Position numbers and translations under genes: made by a program
The notes under the pieces: generated by a model
The model's database searches: none
The model's input: only the letters and a program-made list of their open reading frames with translations
Told to the model about the DNA's origin: nothing
Assembly: GCF_014697375.1 (NCBI RefSeq)
Contig: NZ_JACJRS010000005.1
Coordinates: 38,497 to 102,496, forward strand
Length of the DNA stretch: 64,000 nucleotides
Direction of reading: 5' to 3'
Source: Phormidium sp. FACHB-1136
GTDB taxonomy: Bacteria > Cyanobacteriota > Cyanobacteriia > Phormidesmidales > Phormidesmidaceae
In this document: positions 23,769 to 31,746 of the stretch, piece by piece
Numbering within the stretch: position 1 is the stretch's first letter
Layout of the letters: each line of letters opens with the position of its first letter

Positions 23769-26465
23769 GTGAACCCGATCCCTGCTTCCCCGACCCTAGG
23801 TTTGTCCGTGCCTGAGTGGGCTACCCCCAGACAAGGGATATCCCTAGATCTGAGCGAAACCCAGAAATTGCTGGACTGGGCCGAAGCCGTTGGCCACCTG
23901 GAGGACACCATCTTTCACCAGGGGCAGGTCTATGCCCAGCGTTTGGGGGCGCACTATCGGGCCGACGGGTTGACGGAATTTGGCTTTTGGACGCCGGAAC
24001 TGGCCGCTGAGGTGATCCAGTCGGAGCGCACCCTGGAGCTAGAGATTCTGGTACCGCTTCAGCCCATTGACTTTCGGGCCGACCAGCAAACAGTGGATTT
24101 TCAGCGGCATCGGATTCCCGTGATGCAGCAGGGGGAATACGTGTGGGCCGTGGTGGCGGGGCTGACGGCAGGCACCCGCGACCAAGCGGGATGCTTCTAC
24201 TGGCTGCGCTATGTAGACCCGGAGGGGCGAGAGCATCCCATCCGCGATCCCCTGGCCTATTCCTTGCCCTATGGCGTGTTTGCCCCGGCAGAACTCTACG
24301 ACATGGATCGGCTCCAGCGAGAACGGGCCGATCTGTCCTACCTCCATCGCACCGCTGTCCCTGGGGAGGATGGGGATCTTCCCCGTCTGTCACCCCCGAC
24401 CAACATTCTGCAAATCCACGTTAAAACCGCCAGCCCAGAGGGTTCTGTAGAAGGCTTAACCCGCATTTACCGCACCATTTCCGACAAGCTAGCGGCGGGG
24501 GACGACCTCACCCCAGCAGAAATGGCCTACGTGGGCTACGAGGCGGTACAGTTGTTGCCTGTGGAACCGACCATTGAATATCGGCGGGAAGATACCAACC
24601 TGGATCACGAATTCTTTGCGGTGGTGGGCATTAACTATGCCGAGGATCCCGATACGGAAGATCCCGACGATAAGAATCCCGACGCTGGGAATCCCCAGGC
24701 GGAACACGCCACTGCTAGGGTCAACGCCGAACCCACCACCCTCACCGTCACCCTACGCCAACCCAACACCCAAAACTGGGGCTACGATGTGCCAATTTTG
24801 GGTTCCGCTGCTACTAATCCTGCCGTACTGGGTAGCCTGCGCCCCGATGAAATGGTGGACTTGATTGTGACGCTGCACAATTTTTCCCAGGGGCCGATTC
24901 AGGTAATCTACGACCTAGTTTATGGCCATGCGGATAACCAAGCCCTAGAACTGTTGCCCCAGCAGTTTTTCAAAGGGCCAAATATGTATGGCCAAGACCT
25001 CAACCACCAACTGCCCCAGGTGCGGGCGATTTTGCTAGAAATGCAGCGGCGCAAAATTAACACCGGGGTGGATGGCATTCGGGTGGATGGCGGGCAAGAT
25101 TTCCGCTTCTTTAACCCCCTCAGCGGGCGAGTGGAACACGACGATATGTACCTGATTGCCATGAGTGACGTGGTGCAAGACATCCAAGGCCACCAGCGGC
25201 TCATGTTCACCATTTTTGAGGATGGTCGGCCCTGGCCAGAGGAGGGCTGGGAGGAAAAATCCACCTACCGCGAATTGATGGAGGCCAAGCCGGGATCATT
25301 CCAGTGGGGGCCGCTGGTGTTTGCCCACAACACCCCCACCCTGAAGGGGTTTTGGGACTACAAATGGCCGCGAGTCTGCGAAGTGATTACCCAGGGCGAC
25401 CACTGGATCACGGGCTGCGGCAACCACGACACCGTGCGGCGCGGCAACCAAATTGACCTCAACGCCGACATCAACTGGAACCTGGGCGACACCCTACCCC
25501 GTGCCTTGAACCGAGCCTATAACAATCCGGCCACCCTGCTCTGGGTCTATGGCTTTAGCCCCGGCCTGCCGATGGATTTTCTCAACGCCAGCCTGGAGAC
25601 CCCCTGGGGCTTTTTCCGCAACACCGACGACCGCTACGGTGTCAAAGTCGTGGCCGAAGAAGTGGGCTTTTTAGACTGGGAAATTGAGCCAGACTTCTAC
25701 GCCCAGCCCGATACCTTTCCCCAACTCAAAGCCCTAGGATTTGACAACCTCACGGCCCTCAAGGGGTTTGCCAAGGCGCTGCAAGCGGCCATGGTGGAAA
25801 CCGACTACGACCTCGAAGCCGTCGCCCAGATTTGCCAGGGTTGCCTCGGCCAAGGGGCCGATCATCAAACCTGTGCCCTACCCGCCCTGAGGGATATCAA
25901 TCAGCCCGGACTGCCAGACTTTTTGGCTAACCTAGATGTGCCTCGCCTCAAGCAGTTCGCCATGGCCTTCATGGAAGATGGCCACGATAGCTGCAATGTG
26001 GTGCATTCCGCCGATACCCTTGATCCTGCCCTGGCCCACTTTTTCCTCTCCCTGCGCCAATTTCGGCGGGATCGGCCCTGGTTGCGGCAAAACCTCAGTG
26101 GCAGTGATCGCTTCAACCGCATTAGCGAATCCACCTACACCCTGTTCTACGGCCATCGCACCCAGGATCGCTCCCTGGAGGAAGGCGGGCTAGGCCAGTC
26201 CCGTTCCCAGACCAATCCCCAGGCCAATTCCCCAACCGTGCCCCAGTCGGTGGTGATGATCACCCACATGGGCGGCGACCCTGTCACCGTCACCCTAGGC
26301 GACTGGCTTCAGCTTGACCTCAACGAGTGGCAGGTGGCCCTGGCAACCCCTGGTTTAGCCCCCGATTCCCTCCAGCGGTTCGAGATCAAGGACGGCGAAG
26401 GGCTGTTGCTCGTCCCCGCCGCCCTCACCCTAAATCCCTCTCCCAACTTGGGAGAGGGACTTTGA
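23769..26465 (+). CDS. gghA: Glycoside hydrolase, probable glucosylglycerol hydrolase
   Basis: The 898-residue protein contains a GH13-like catalytic barrel: VDGIRVDGGQDFRFF (nucleophile aspartate, about residue 440), LMFTIFEDGRPWPEEGW (acid/base glutamate, about 485) and GCGNHDTVRRG (about 560). The length and the N-terminal domain resemble cyanobacterial GghA, which degrades the osmolyte glucosylglycerol after salt stress. That identity is from memory of the family and needs a search. The start is GTG. A loop near residues 295-320 carries short repeats (EDPD, DDKNPD, GNPQ). The last residues (LTLNPSPNLGEGL) are encoded by a family B palindrome that runs through the stop codon. It lies 296 bases after the amylase, same strand. 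Confidence 0.75.
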   Translation: MNPIPASPTLGLSVPEWATPRQGISLDLSETQKLLDWAEAVGHLEDTIFHQGQVYAQRLGAHYRADGLTEFGFWTPELAAEVIQSERTLELEILVPLQPIDFRADQQTVDFQRHRIPVMQQGEYVWAVVAGLTAGTRDQAGCFYWLRYVDPEGREHPIRDPLAYSLPYGVFAPAELYDMDRLQRERADLSYLHRTAVPGEDGDLPRLSPPTNILQIHVKTASPEGSVEGLTRIYRTISDKLAAGDDLTPAEMAYVGYEAVQLLPVEPTIEYRREDTNLDHEFFAVVGINYAEDPDTEDPDDKNPDAGNPQAEHATARVNAEPTTLTVTLRQPNTQNWGYDVPILGSAATNPAVLGSLRPDEMVDLIVTLHNFSQGPIQVIYDLVYGHADNQALELLPQQFFKGPNMYGQDLNHQLPQVRAILLEMQRRKINTGVDGIRVDGGQDFRFFNPLSGRVEHDDMYLIAMSDVVQDIQGHQRLMFTIFEDGRPWPEEGWEEKSTYRELMEAKPGSFQWGPLVFAHNTPTLKGFWDYKWPRVCEVITQGDHWITGCGNHDTVRRGNQIDLNADINWNLGDTLPRALNRAYNNPATLLWVYGFSPGLPMDFLNASLETPWGFFRNTDDRYGVKVVAEEVGFLDWEIEPDFYAQPDTFPQLKALGFDNLTALKGFAKALQAAMVETDYDLEAVAQICQGCLGQGADHQTCALPALRDINQPGLPDFLANLDVPRLKQFAMAFMEDGHDSCNVVHSADTLDPALAHFFLSLRQFRRDRPWLRQNLSGSDRFNRISESTYTLFYGHRTQDRSLEEGGLGQSRSQTNPQANSPTVPQSVVMITHMGGDPVTVTLGDWLQLDLNEWQVALATPGLAPDSLQRFEIKDGEGLLLVPAALTLNPSPNLGEGL
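26427..26465 (+). repeat. Family B palindrome overlapping the end of the gghA-like gene
   Basis: CCCTCTCCCAACTTGGGAGA followed by GGG is a near-perfect hairpin (about 26438-26461) preceded by CCCTCACCCTAAAT. It encodes the last dozen residues and stop of the upstream protein and resembles units at 19577-19600. It could also work as a terminator. Confidence 0.8.
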
Positions 26466-26533
26466 ACAATTGACTGCTTCCCTATCCTTCCTGAAAACCC
26501 TTGGGGACGAGCCCTAGCCAAGATCGCCAAGGA

Positions 26534-26698
26534 TTACTGTTTGCGGGTGTTGTCGGCCATTTGCAGGCTAAATTCCGCCTGGGTGAGAGTTGCCGCCACT
26601 TGGCAAGCCACCTCTGGGGAGAGACTGGGCTGGGTTTCGGCCAAAAACGTAAGGTAGCCCTGGAAGGTGCTGGTGATGATCAGTTTGTTTTGCTGCAT
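26534..26698 (-). CDS. Small conserved-looking protein of unknown function
   Basis: A 54-residue protein starting MQQNKLIITSTFQGYLTFLA, with a strong ribosome site (AGGAGATC) eight bases before the ATG at 26698. A ten-residue longer frame exists upstream. The sequence is balanced in composition, has a hydrophobic first half, one cysteine and no family motif. It is divergent from the photolyase by about 120 bases. The ribosome site is the main support. Confidence 0.6.
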   Translation of the reverse strand: MQQNKLIITSTFQGYLTFLAETQPSLSPEVACQVAATLTQAEFSLQMADNTRKQ

Positions 26699-26818
26699 GG
26701 TGAGATCTCCTGGGAATAGCGGTCGCAAGGGGCAGACCCAAGGCCATGCACCCCCTGCGAGGACGCCGAATTCAGGACTATACTGTAACCCGGCATTCCT
26801 GCGCTTCGAGCTTTTTTA

Positions 26819-28255
26819 ATGGCAGATTTAATCCTTTTTTGGCATCGTCGCGACCTGCGCTTGGCCGATAATCTGGCCCTGACGGCAGCACGGCAACGCA
26901 GCCCCCAGGTGGTCGGGGTGTTTTGCCTCGATCCGGGCCTGCTGCAACGGGACGACGTGGCTCCGGCACGGGTGGCCTATATGATCGGCTGTCTGGCAGA
27001 ACTGGAGCAGCGCTATGCCGAAGCAGGTGGATCGTTCGTGATTATCCAGGGCGATCCGACCCAGACAATGCCTGCGTTGGCCCAGGCATTGGGGGCCGCA
27101 GCGGTGTACTGGAATCGGGATGTCGAACCCTACTCTCGCCAGCGGGATAAGGCCGTGGTGGACGCCCTAAAGGAAATCGGCGTGGGCTTTGAGACGCGCT
27201 TTTGGGATCAACTGCTCCACGCACCGGGGGAAGTGCTCACCGGGGCAGGCCAACCCTACACCGTCTACGGCCCCTTTTGGAAAAACTGGATTCGGCAGGC
27301 CAAGGCCGATCCCCTACCAGCCCCCAGCGGGTTCACGCCCCTCAGCGAGGCCCAGCTTCAATCGGCCCAGGCGGCGGGCTGCCTTCCACTGCCTAGCGCC
27401 CAGGATCTCGGCTTTGGGTGGGATCAGGGCTTCCCCATTGAGCCGGGAGAACGAGCCGCCCTAGCAAGGCTGACGGAATTTTGCGACGATGATCGCCTGA
27501 TTGGCACCTACGACGACCAGCGCAATTTTCCAGCGGTGGAGGGCACCTCCCGCCTCAGTGCCGCCCTGAAGTTTGGGGCAATTGGCATTCGTACCGTGTG
27601 GGCCGCCGCCACCGAAGCCTACGACCGTTGCCGCAGCGATGAGGCCCGCCAACAGGTTCAAACCTGGCAGCAGGAACTGGCTTGGCGCGAGTTCTATCAA
27701 CATGTTCTCCATGCCTTCCCCACCCTGGCCGATGGCCCCTACCGCCCTCAGTGGCACACTTTCCCTTGGGAAAACAACGCCGATCACTTTGCCGCCTGGT
27801 GCGAAGGCCGCACGGGCTACCCGATTGTGGATGCTGCCATGCGTCAACTCAACGAAACTGGATGGATGCACAACCGCTGCCGCATGATTGTGGCCAGCTT
27901 CCTCACCAAAGACCTGATCATCAACTGGCAGTGGGGCGAAAAATACTTCATGCAAACCCTGGTGGATGGCGACCTCGCCGCCAACAACGGCGGCTGGCAA
28001 TGGAGCGCCTCCAGCGGTATGGATTCCAAACCCCTACGCATCTTCAACCCCGCCAGCCAAGCCCAAAAGTTCGACCCCGATGCCGACTACATCCGCCAAT
28101 GGGTGCCCGAATTACGATCCCTCGATACCCAAGTACTCGTCACCGGAAACATCCCTCAACCCATTTGTGGACACCTAGGCTACCCCACCCCCATCGTTGA
28201 TCACAACATTCAGCAGGCGCTATTTAAAGAAAAATACAAAGCCCAAAAAGGCTAA
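26819..28255 (+). CDS. phrA: Class I CPD photolyase
   Basis: The enzyme repairs cyclobutane pyrimidine dimers with blue light. The 478-residue protein begins with the photolyase alpha/beta antenna domain ([18 protein letters not shown]) and ends with the helical FAD domain. FAD-contacting motifs are [37 protein letters not shown], and [37 protein letters not shown], followed by [12 protein letters not shown]. The antenna pocket resembles enzymes that use 8-hydroxydeazaflavin, as in Synechococcus. The final codons (KYKAQKG and stop) and about 45 bases beyond are repeated at 29344, on the far side of the toxin-antitoxin pair. No ribosome site is evident before the ATG. Confidence 0.93.
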   Translation: MADLILFWHRRDLRLADNLALTAARQRSPQVVGVFCLDPGLLQRDDVAPARVAYMIGCLAELEQRYAEAGGSFVIIQGDPTQTMPALAQALGAAAVYWNRDVEPYSRQRDKAVVDALKEIGVGFETRFWDQLLHAPGEVLTGAGQPYTVYGPFWKNWIRQAKADPLPAPSGFTPLSEAQLQSAQAAGCLPLPSAQDLGFGWDQGFPIEPGERAALARLTEFCDDDRLIGTYDDQRNFPAVEGTSRLSAALKFGAIGIRTVWAAATEAYDRCRSDEARQQVQTWQQELAWREFYQHVLHAFPTLADGPYRPQWHTFPWENNADHFAAWCEGRTGYPIVDAAMRQLNETGWMHNRCRMIVASFLTKDLIINWQWGEKYFMQTLVDGDLAANNGGWQWSASSGMDSKPLRIFNPASQAQKFDPDADYIRQWVPELRSLDTQVLVTGNIPQPICGHLGYPTPIVDHNIQQALFKEKYKAQKG

Positions 28256-28298
28256 TGCACCTTCCCCTTGAATAGCACTTCACTCACCCTACTACGGC
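28232..28298 (+). repeat. Direct repeat, left copy (3' end of phrA)
   Basis: This 67-base segment begins in the last eight codons of phrA and ends 43 bases past its stop. It is highly similar to 29344-29415 in the same orientation: shared runs include AAATACAAAGCCC, GGCTAATGCACCTTCCCC and CTTCACTC. The two copies bracket the toxin-antitoxin module. Confidence 0.75.
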
Positions 28299-28319
28299 TT
28301 TTGAAAAAGCTGTACTTCA

Positions 28320-28510
28320 TTACGGCAGGGTAGCGACAAACGACTGGGTTTCCGGATCAGACAGAAAGCCTTCGTCTTTGGCGGCTTTGCAGTCTTGGTA
28401 AAACAAGAGGTCTTCAATCTCTTGATGCCTGCGGGTGATAAGGGCAGCTAGAAAACTCTGCTGGCTTCGTCGAGTAAAGCCTGGAAGAGGTTGTAGACGT
28501 ATTGGCGCAT
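28320..28510 (-). pseudogene. Small third ORF of the toxin-antitoxin operon, probably frameshifted
   Basis: An ATG at 28510 overlaps the stop of the DUF3368 gene (TGATG) and reads MRQYVYNLFQALLDEASRVF before a TAG. The next frame continues without interruption through LAALITRRHQEIEDLLFYQD to a stop at 28320. A single slip at GTTTTC would join both into a protein of about 60 residues. An alternative ATG-started frame from 28523 covers the same second half without a frameshift. No family recognised. Confidence 0.4.
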
Positions 28511-29004
28511 CAGTTAACTTCACCTACATCTCGCAGCACAGCCTCAACCAAACTAAAGCGAATATAAATACCGTTGTTCTGCATGGTTTGAATATAGGGC
28601 TTTAACGCCAGTATCAAGCCTGCTTTCTTGGCGCGGCGCAAAATACCTAAGGTGCCAATGCGGCGGATAGCTAACCGCTCAGCAACCCGTCGGGCTTGGG
28701 CATCGTCTAGTAACACGGTGCTATTGGGGATGGCTTGGGCCAGAGCAATAGCTTCGGCTTCACCCCGATCAACCAAGATCAGCAAGGGTTCTAACATGGC
28801 TGGTTCTGGGGCTTGAATTGTTAGCCATGGCACCTGATTCACAGCCTGTGCCCCTGGTAAACCCATTCCTCTAACGGTGACTTCATCCCAAACAGCTGGC
28901 GGGGCAAAAACATGCTGAAAGAGCTGAGGCAGTAGGTCAAGTTGCTCGATGATGGCCAGGGCGATGAGGGGGCTGCTGTCGGTAACGATGGCAGTGTTAG
29001 TCAT
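28510..29004 (-). CDS. DUF3368 PIN-like toxin
   Basis: The 164-residue protein has the PIN-fold arrangement of acidic residues: VTDSSPLIALA at the start, VDRGEAEAIALAQ near residue 100 and LLDDAQARRVAE near 120. DUF3368 proteins are predicted PIN-family nucleases commonly encoded directly after a UPF0175 antitoxin, as here. Its ATG overlaps the upstream UPF0175 gene by eight bases, so production is coupled. The expected action is RNA cleavage when the antitoxin is lost. Confidence 0.88.
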   Translation of the reverse strand: MTNTAIVTDSSPLIALAIIEQLDLLPQLFQHVFAPPAVWDEVTVRGMGLPGAQAVNQVPWLTIQAPEPAMLEPLLILVDRGEAEAIALAQAIPNSTVLLDDAQARRVAERLAIRRIGTLGILRRAKKAGLILALKPYIQTMQNNGIYIRFSLVEAVLRDVGEVN

Positions 29005-29248
29005 CGCGGAGTTCGTCGGCGATTTGGTCGTTGTCTAGGTTAATGACAGGTATTTGCAGCCGCCCTAGTTCGTACATGAACCGGAGTTTGTCCATACCGC
29101 AAAAGGTGGCGGCTTTGCCTAGAGAGAGGCGGTGTAGCTCGAAGAGTTTGACGGCGAGCAAAAAAGCTAGCTCAACCTCAAGCGCTTGGGGCGATTTACC
29201 TGAGGTGATGAGTAAGTCGTCGGGGTAGGGGATAGAGAGGCTGCGCAT
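28997..29248 (-). CDS. UPF0175 antitoxin
   Basis: The 83-residue protein contains the UPF0175 core: ELAFLLAVKLFELHRLSLGKAATFCGMDKLRFMYELGRLQIPVINLD, a helix-turn-helix-like fold that pairs with DUF3368 toxins. A short N-terminal beta segment (MRSLSIPYPDDLL) precedes it. It is the first gene of the module, overlapping the toxin by eight bases. A second, longer UPF0175 protein without a toxin occurs at 51923-52291. Confidence 0.88.
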   Translation of the reverse strand: MRSLSIPYPDDLLITSGKSPQALEVELAFLLAVKLFELHRLSLGKAATFCGMDKLRFMYELGRLQIPVINLDNDQIADELRDD

Positions 29249-29343
29249 GGTGCTATCAGATGCCTTAGACCGGATGGAAAGTGCTGATATCTAATTATCG
29301 CTATGATACCGTCGCTGGAACTAGCGCTACCGCCAGGTTGAGC

Positions 29344-29415
29344 AAATACAAAGCCCTTCAAAGGCTAATGCACCTTCCCCTTTGAAGGGCGCTTCACTCG
29401 CCCTAATACGGGCTT
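29344..29415 (+). repeat. Direct repeat, right copy of the phrA 3' end
   Basis: This copy of 28232-28298 has a perfect 12-base hairpin (GCCCTTCAAAGG and CCTTTGAAGGGC) that has decayed in the left copy. It lies in the 419-base gap between the antitoxin and the J-domain gene. The rest of that gap (29416-29667) becomes AT-rich toward the J-domain gene and shows no other feature. Confidence 0.7.
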
Positions 29416-29667
29416 GACCTGAAAACGTAGATATCTGGCTGGCCTTCCTGGCATTCTTGCGTCTGGGAACAGCACTTCTATGGCCGTTTTTTAGTTCATG
29501 AGAACTACTAAAGCGGGTACTCCATAGAAAATAAATTTTTAGTGTGGGTAGTGATTCTGGGAAAAAAACGGGAACACTCTAGCTAGCAGCGTTAGCCAAG
29601 GGCAGTCAGGTGTCCGTGGCGCTAAGGCTGCATCCAGAGAACCATACCGTTACTCTCCGTAAAAATC

Positions 29668-30282
29668 ATGCCCAGCAGATCTAGAAGTACAACCCAGTCA
29701 AAATCTAGGACAACCAAGAAGGAAGCTGTACCCATTCAGCTTAATTCCTATGTCAAAGATGAAATTTCACGACTATCAGAGCAACATGGATTAACAAGTC
29801 AGTTCCTTGAGGAATTTGCCCTATTCGTTATTGAGAACCACAAGAAAAAAGAACCTAAGCCTGCCAAGATAAAGCCATTGACTTTAGCCCAACTCAAGGA
29901 TGTAATTTACAAACACTTTCACGTCAAAAGCACCCCTGAGCTTAAAAATTCAGGATCTTTCAAAATGGCTATCGATGGAATGGATAGCCTGAATCTTGCT
30001 AAGAAAGAGGGGTGGGAAATTCTCTATCGCAAGTTTATCGGTATTCTTCCAGGAGAAGAAAACCAGCAAGGTTATGGATGCATTAATGGCATCAACATTT
30101 TCAACTACTTTAGACCCTGGCAGGTTTTTGGACTAGATCCCAGTGTTGCCACACCGCAAGATATCAAGATCGCCTATCGAGATCTTAGCAAGATTTATCA
30201 TCCTGACAATTCAGAAACTGGTGATCCAAAAATCTTTGATGCAATCACTATTATGTACAAGAGCATTAGTGCGGAAGCTTAG
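29668..30282 (+). CDS. Protein with C-terminal J-domain
   Basis: The 204-residue protein starts with a basic Ser/Lys-rich stretch, then a segment that could be a ribbon-helix-helix-like or helical DNA-binding domain (about 22-55, VPIQLNSYVKDEISRLSEQHG). A middle domain follows (about 70-140) that I do not recognise. It ends in a J-domain: YRDLSKIYHPDN with the HPD signature near residue 180, the motif that stimulates Hsp70 ATPase. J-domains are usually N-terminal, so the C-terminal position is unusual. The region is visibly AT-rich compared with its surroundings. The HNH gene starts two bases after its stop, so the pair forms one operon. Confidence 0.65.
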   Translation: MPSRSRSTTQSKSRTTKKEAVPIQLNSYVKDEISRLSEQHGLTSQFLEEFALFVIENHKKKEPKPAKIKPLTLAQLKDVIYKHFHVKSTPELKNSGSFKMAIDGMDSLNLAKKEGWEILYRKFIGILPGEENQQGYGCINGINIFNYFRPWQVFGLDPSVATPQDIKIAYRDLSKIYHPDNSETGDPKIFDAITIMYKSISAEA

Positions 30283-30284
30283 TC

Positions 30285-31253
30285 ATGACATACAAGAACT
30301 CAGGATTCACGATTAAGGAAACAGAGCTTGCAGAAGTTCTAGAAATTAGTCATCAAGAGCTTGATGAAGTCATCAAATTCTTTGATTCTGATCCGAACGA
30401 TCAATGGGAGCTTAAGGAAAATAATCACTTCATCTTCATTAACAAAAGCATAGGAATTCGCCTTTTCTCTGAACAAGGTGCCTATGCTATTGCCAAATAC
30501 ATGGATGAAAACGCTCAAAAAAGCTTTTGGGACATTATCAAAGAGTTCCTGACCAAACACAAGGAGAAAATTCGTAATGCTTTTATTAGTCGAAAAATTC
30601 AAGAGAATTGTAGCTCTCTGACCGTCAGAAATAATCGTCACTTTTTATCCAAAAAAGATATCGTCAATATTCTTTGCACAAGTCCTGCAAGATTCAATAA
30701 GGCTTTCGAGGATATCAAAAAAACATCCAATCCTCTGAAAATATATGAGGATTTTGATGATATTGACGGTGTTCGATACTACTCTCTATCAGGATTCTAT
30801 AAAATCTCGAACCATTTAGGATCAACTTTGACAGTCAAAGATCGGCGAAGCTGGTGCGAGGCCATTGAAATCGTTGGCAAGAAAACATTCAAGCTGATTA
30901 TTGATAAGCAAACTGCTTTCGAGGAAGAAGTCAAGAGTGCGATGAAAAAAGCAAAATCTAGGGATAAATCTACTTGCCAGATTACTGGGAAAAAGCGTGA
31001 CAAGTTTAACCAATTAATCAATATCTCCGCTCACCACATTTATTCCAAGGCGCATTATCCTCATGTGGCGACTTGTCTAGATAATTTGATTACGCTCAGT
31101 GAGGAAATTCATAATGAATTCCACGCATGGAATGGTGGCTTTCAAAAACCTTGTACTGCTGATGATCTGATTCGTTTTGTTAATGAACTATATCCAGATC
31201 GATATGAAGTGATATTGCGCCTAAATGATGCCAAGAAAATTTTAAAGGTGTGA
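30285..31253 (+). CDS. HNH-family nuclease
   Basis: The 322-residue protein has an N-terminal region with two halves of helical, possibly DNA-binding character (residues 1-100 and 110-190, including HFLSKKDIVNILCTSPARFNKA). A C-terminal HNH motif spans about residues 225-285: CQITGKK, then ISAHHIYSKAHYPHVATCLDN, LITLSEEIHNEFHAW. The HH, N and H residues required for metal binding and catalysis are present. One cysteine knuckle is visible, not a full zinc site. It is AT-rich like the J-domain gene before it, and codon use suggests recent acquisition. Likely a mobile or defence-related endonuclease; target unknown. Confidence 0.75.
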   Translation: MTYKNSGFTIKETELAEVLEISHQELDEVIKFFDSDPNDQWELKENNHFIFINKSIGIRLFSEQGAYAIAKYMDENAQKSFWDIIKEFLTKHKEKIRNAFISRKIQENCSSLTVRNNRHFLSKKDIVNILCTSPARFNKAFEDIKKTSNPLKIYEDFDDIDGVRYYSLSGFYKISNHLGSTLTVKDRRSWCEAIEIVGKKTFKLIIDKQTAFEEEVKSAMKKAKSRDKSTCQITGKKRDKFNQLINISAHHIYSKAHYPHVATCLDNLITLSEEIHNEFHAWNGGFQKPCTADDLIRFVNELYPDRYEVILRLNDAKKILKV

Positions 31254-31315
31254 GGCACTGAACAATGCTTCAGATTGTAGGCTGATCGGGTAGCATCCAA
31301 GACCACTTCTCGATG

Positions 31316-31340
31316 TTGGGTTGCGCTTCGTTGAACCCAA
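31316..31340 (+). repeat. TTGGGTT/AACCCAA palindrome, copy 1
   Basis: A TTGGGTTGCGCTTCGTTGAA-CCCAA hairpin followed by CCTAC, of the type seen in many cyanobacterial genomes. A second copy lies at 43178-43202. Confidence 0.75.
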
Positions 31341-31617
31341 CCTACAAACTCTAGAGGCTATGGCCCCTCTATCCTAGGCAGATCGAGCACTCAATGTAGA
31401 AAGGCCATCTTGTCTATCTGCGGGGCAGGTCAGAGACTTGTTCTCACGGTACAAGGACACAACTTGAGGAGAGAGGGCTGGAAGCCTGTCTTGTAAAGGG
31501 TTGGTATGAGGAGAAATAGGGCGGTGAGCTAGAAATTACCACATCCCTACTCTCCTTCCCCATAACTCAGACTAATCGACTTATGCTAAATCCGGCTTAT
31601 TTACCCACAGTATCAGC

Positions 31618-31640
31618 GGGCGAGGTCTCCTCGCCCCTAC
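31618..31640 (-). repeat. Family C palindrome, copy 4 (inverted)
   Basis: GGGCGAGGTCTCCTCGCCCC followed by TAC, the family C unit in the opposite orientation. The companion tail TATCAGC precedes it and the reversed CCGGATTTAG-type segment lies at about 31588. It is about 100 bases before the acyltransferase. Confidence 0.85.
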
Positions 31641-31746
31641 GGTTTGTCCGATTGAAATTTACCCGCCGATGACGGTGAGCTATCTCCAACTAGTCGCCAA
31701 GGCGGTATAACATCGGGTATCCGCCCCTCGCCCCCTTGCCTAGAGG

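Larger units (their letters stand above)
31254..31746. other. 493-base gap with two repeats
   Basis: The gap holds a TTGGGTT-type palindrome (31316-31340) and a family C palindrome (31618-31640). The stretch between them (31380-31560) shows no recognisable gene, RNA or promoter. The AT-rich island of the HNH operon ends about here. Confidence 0.6.
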
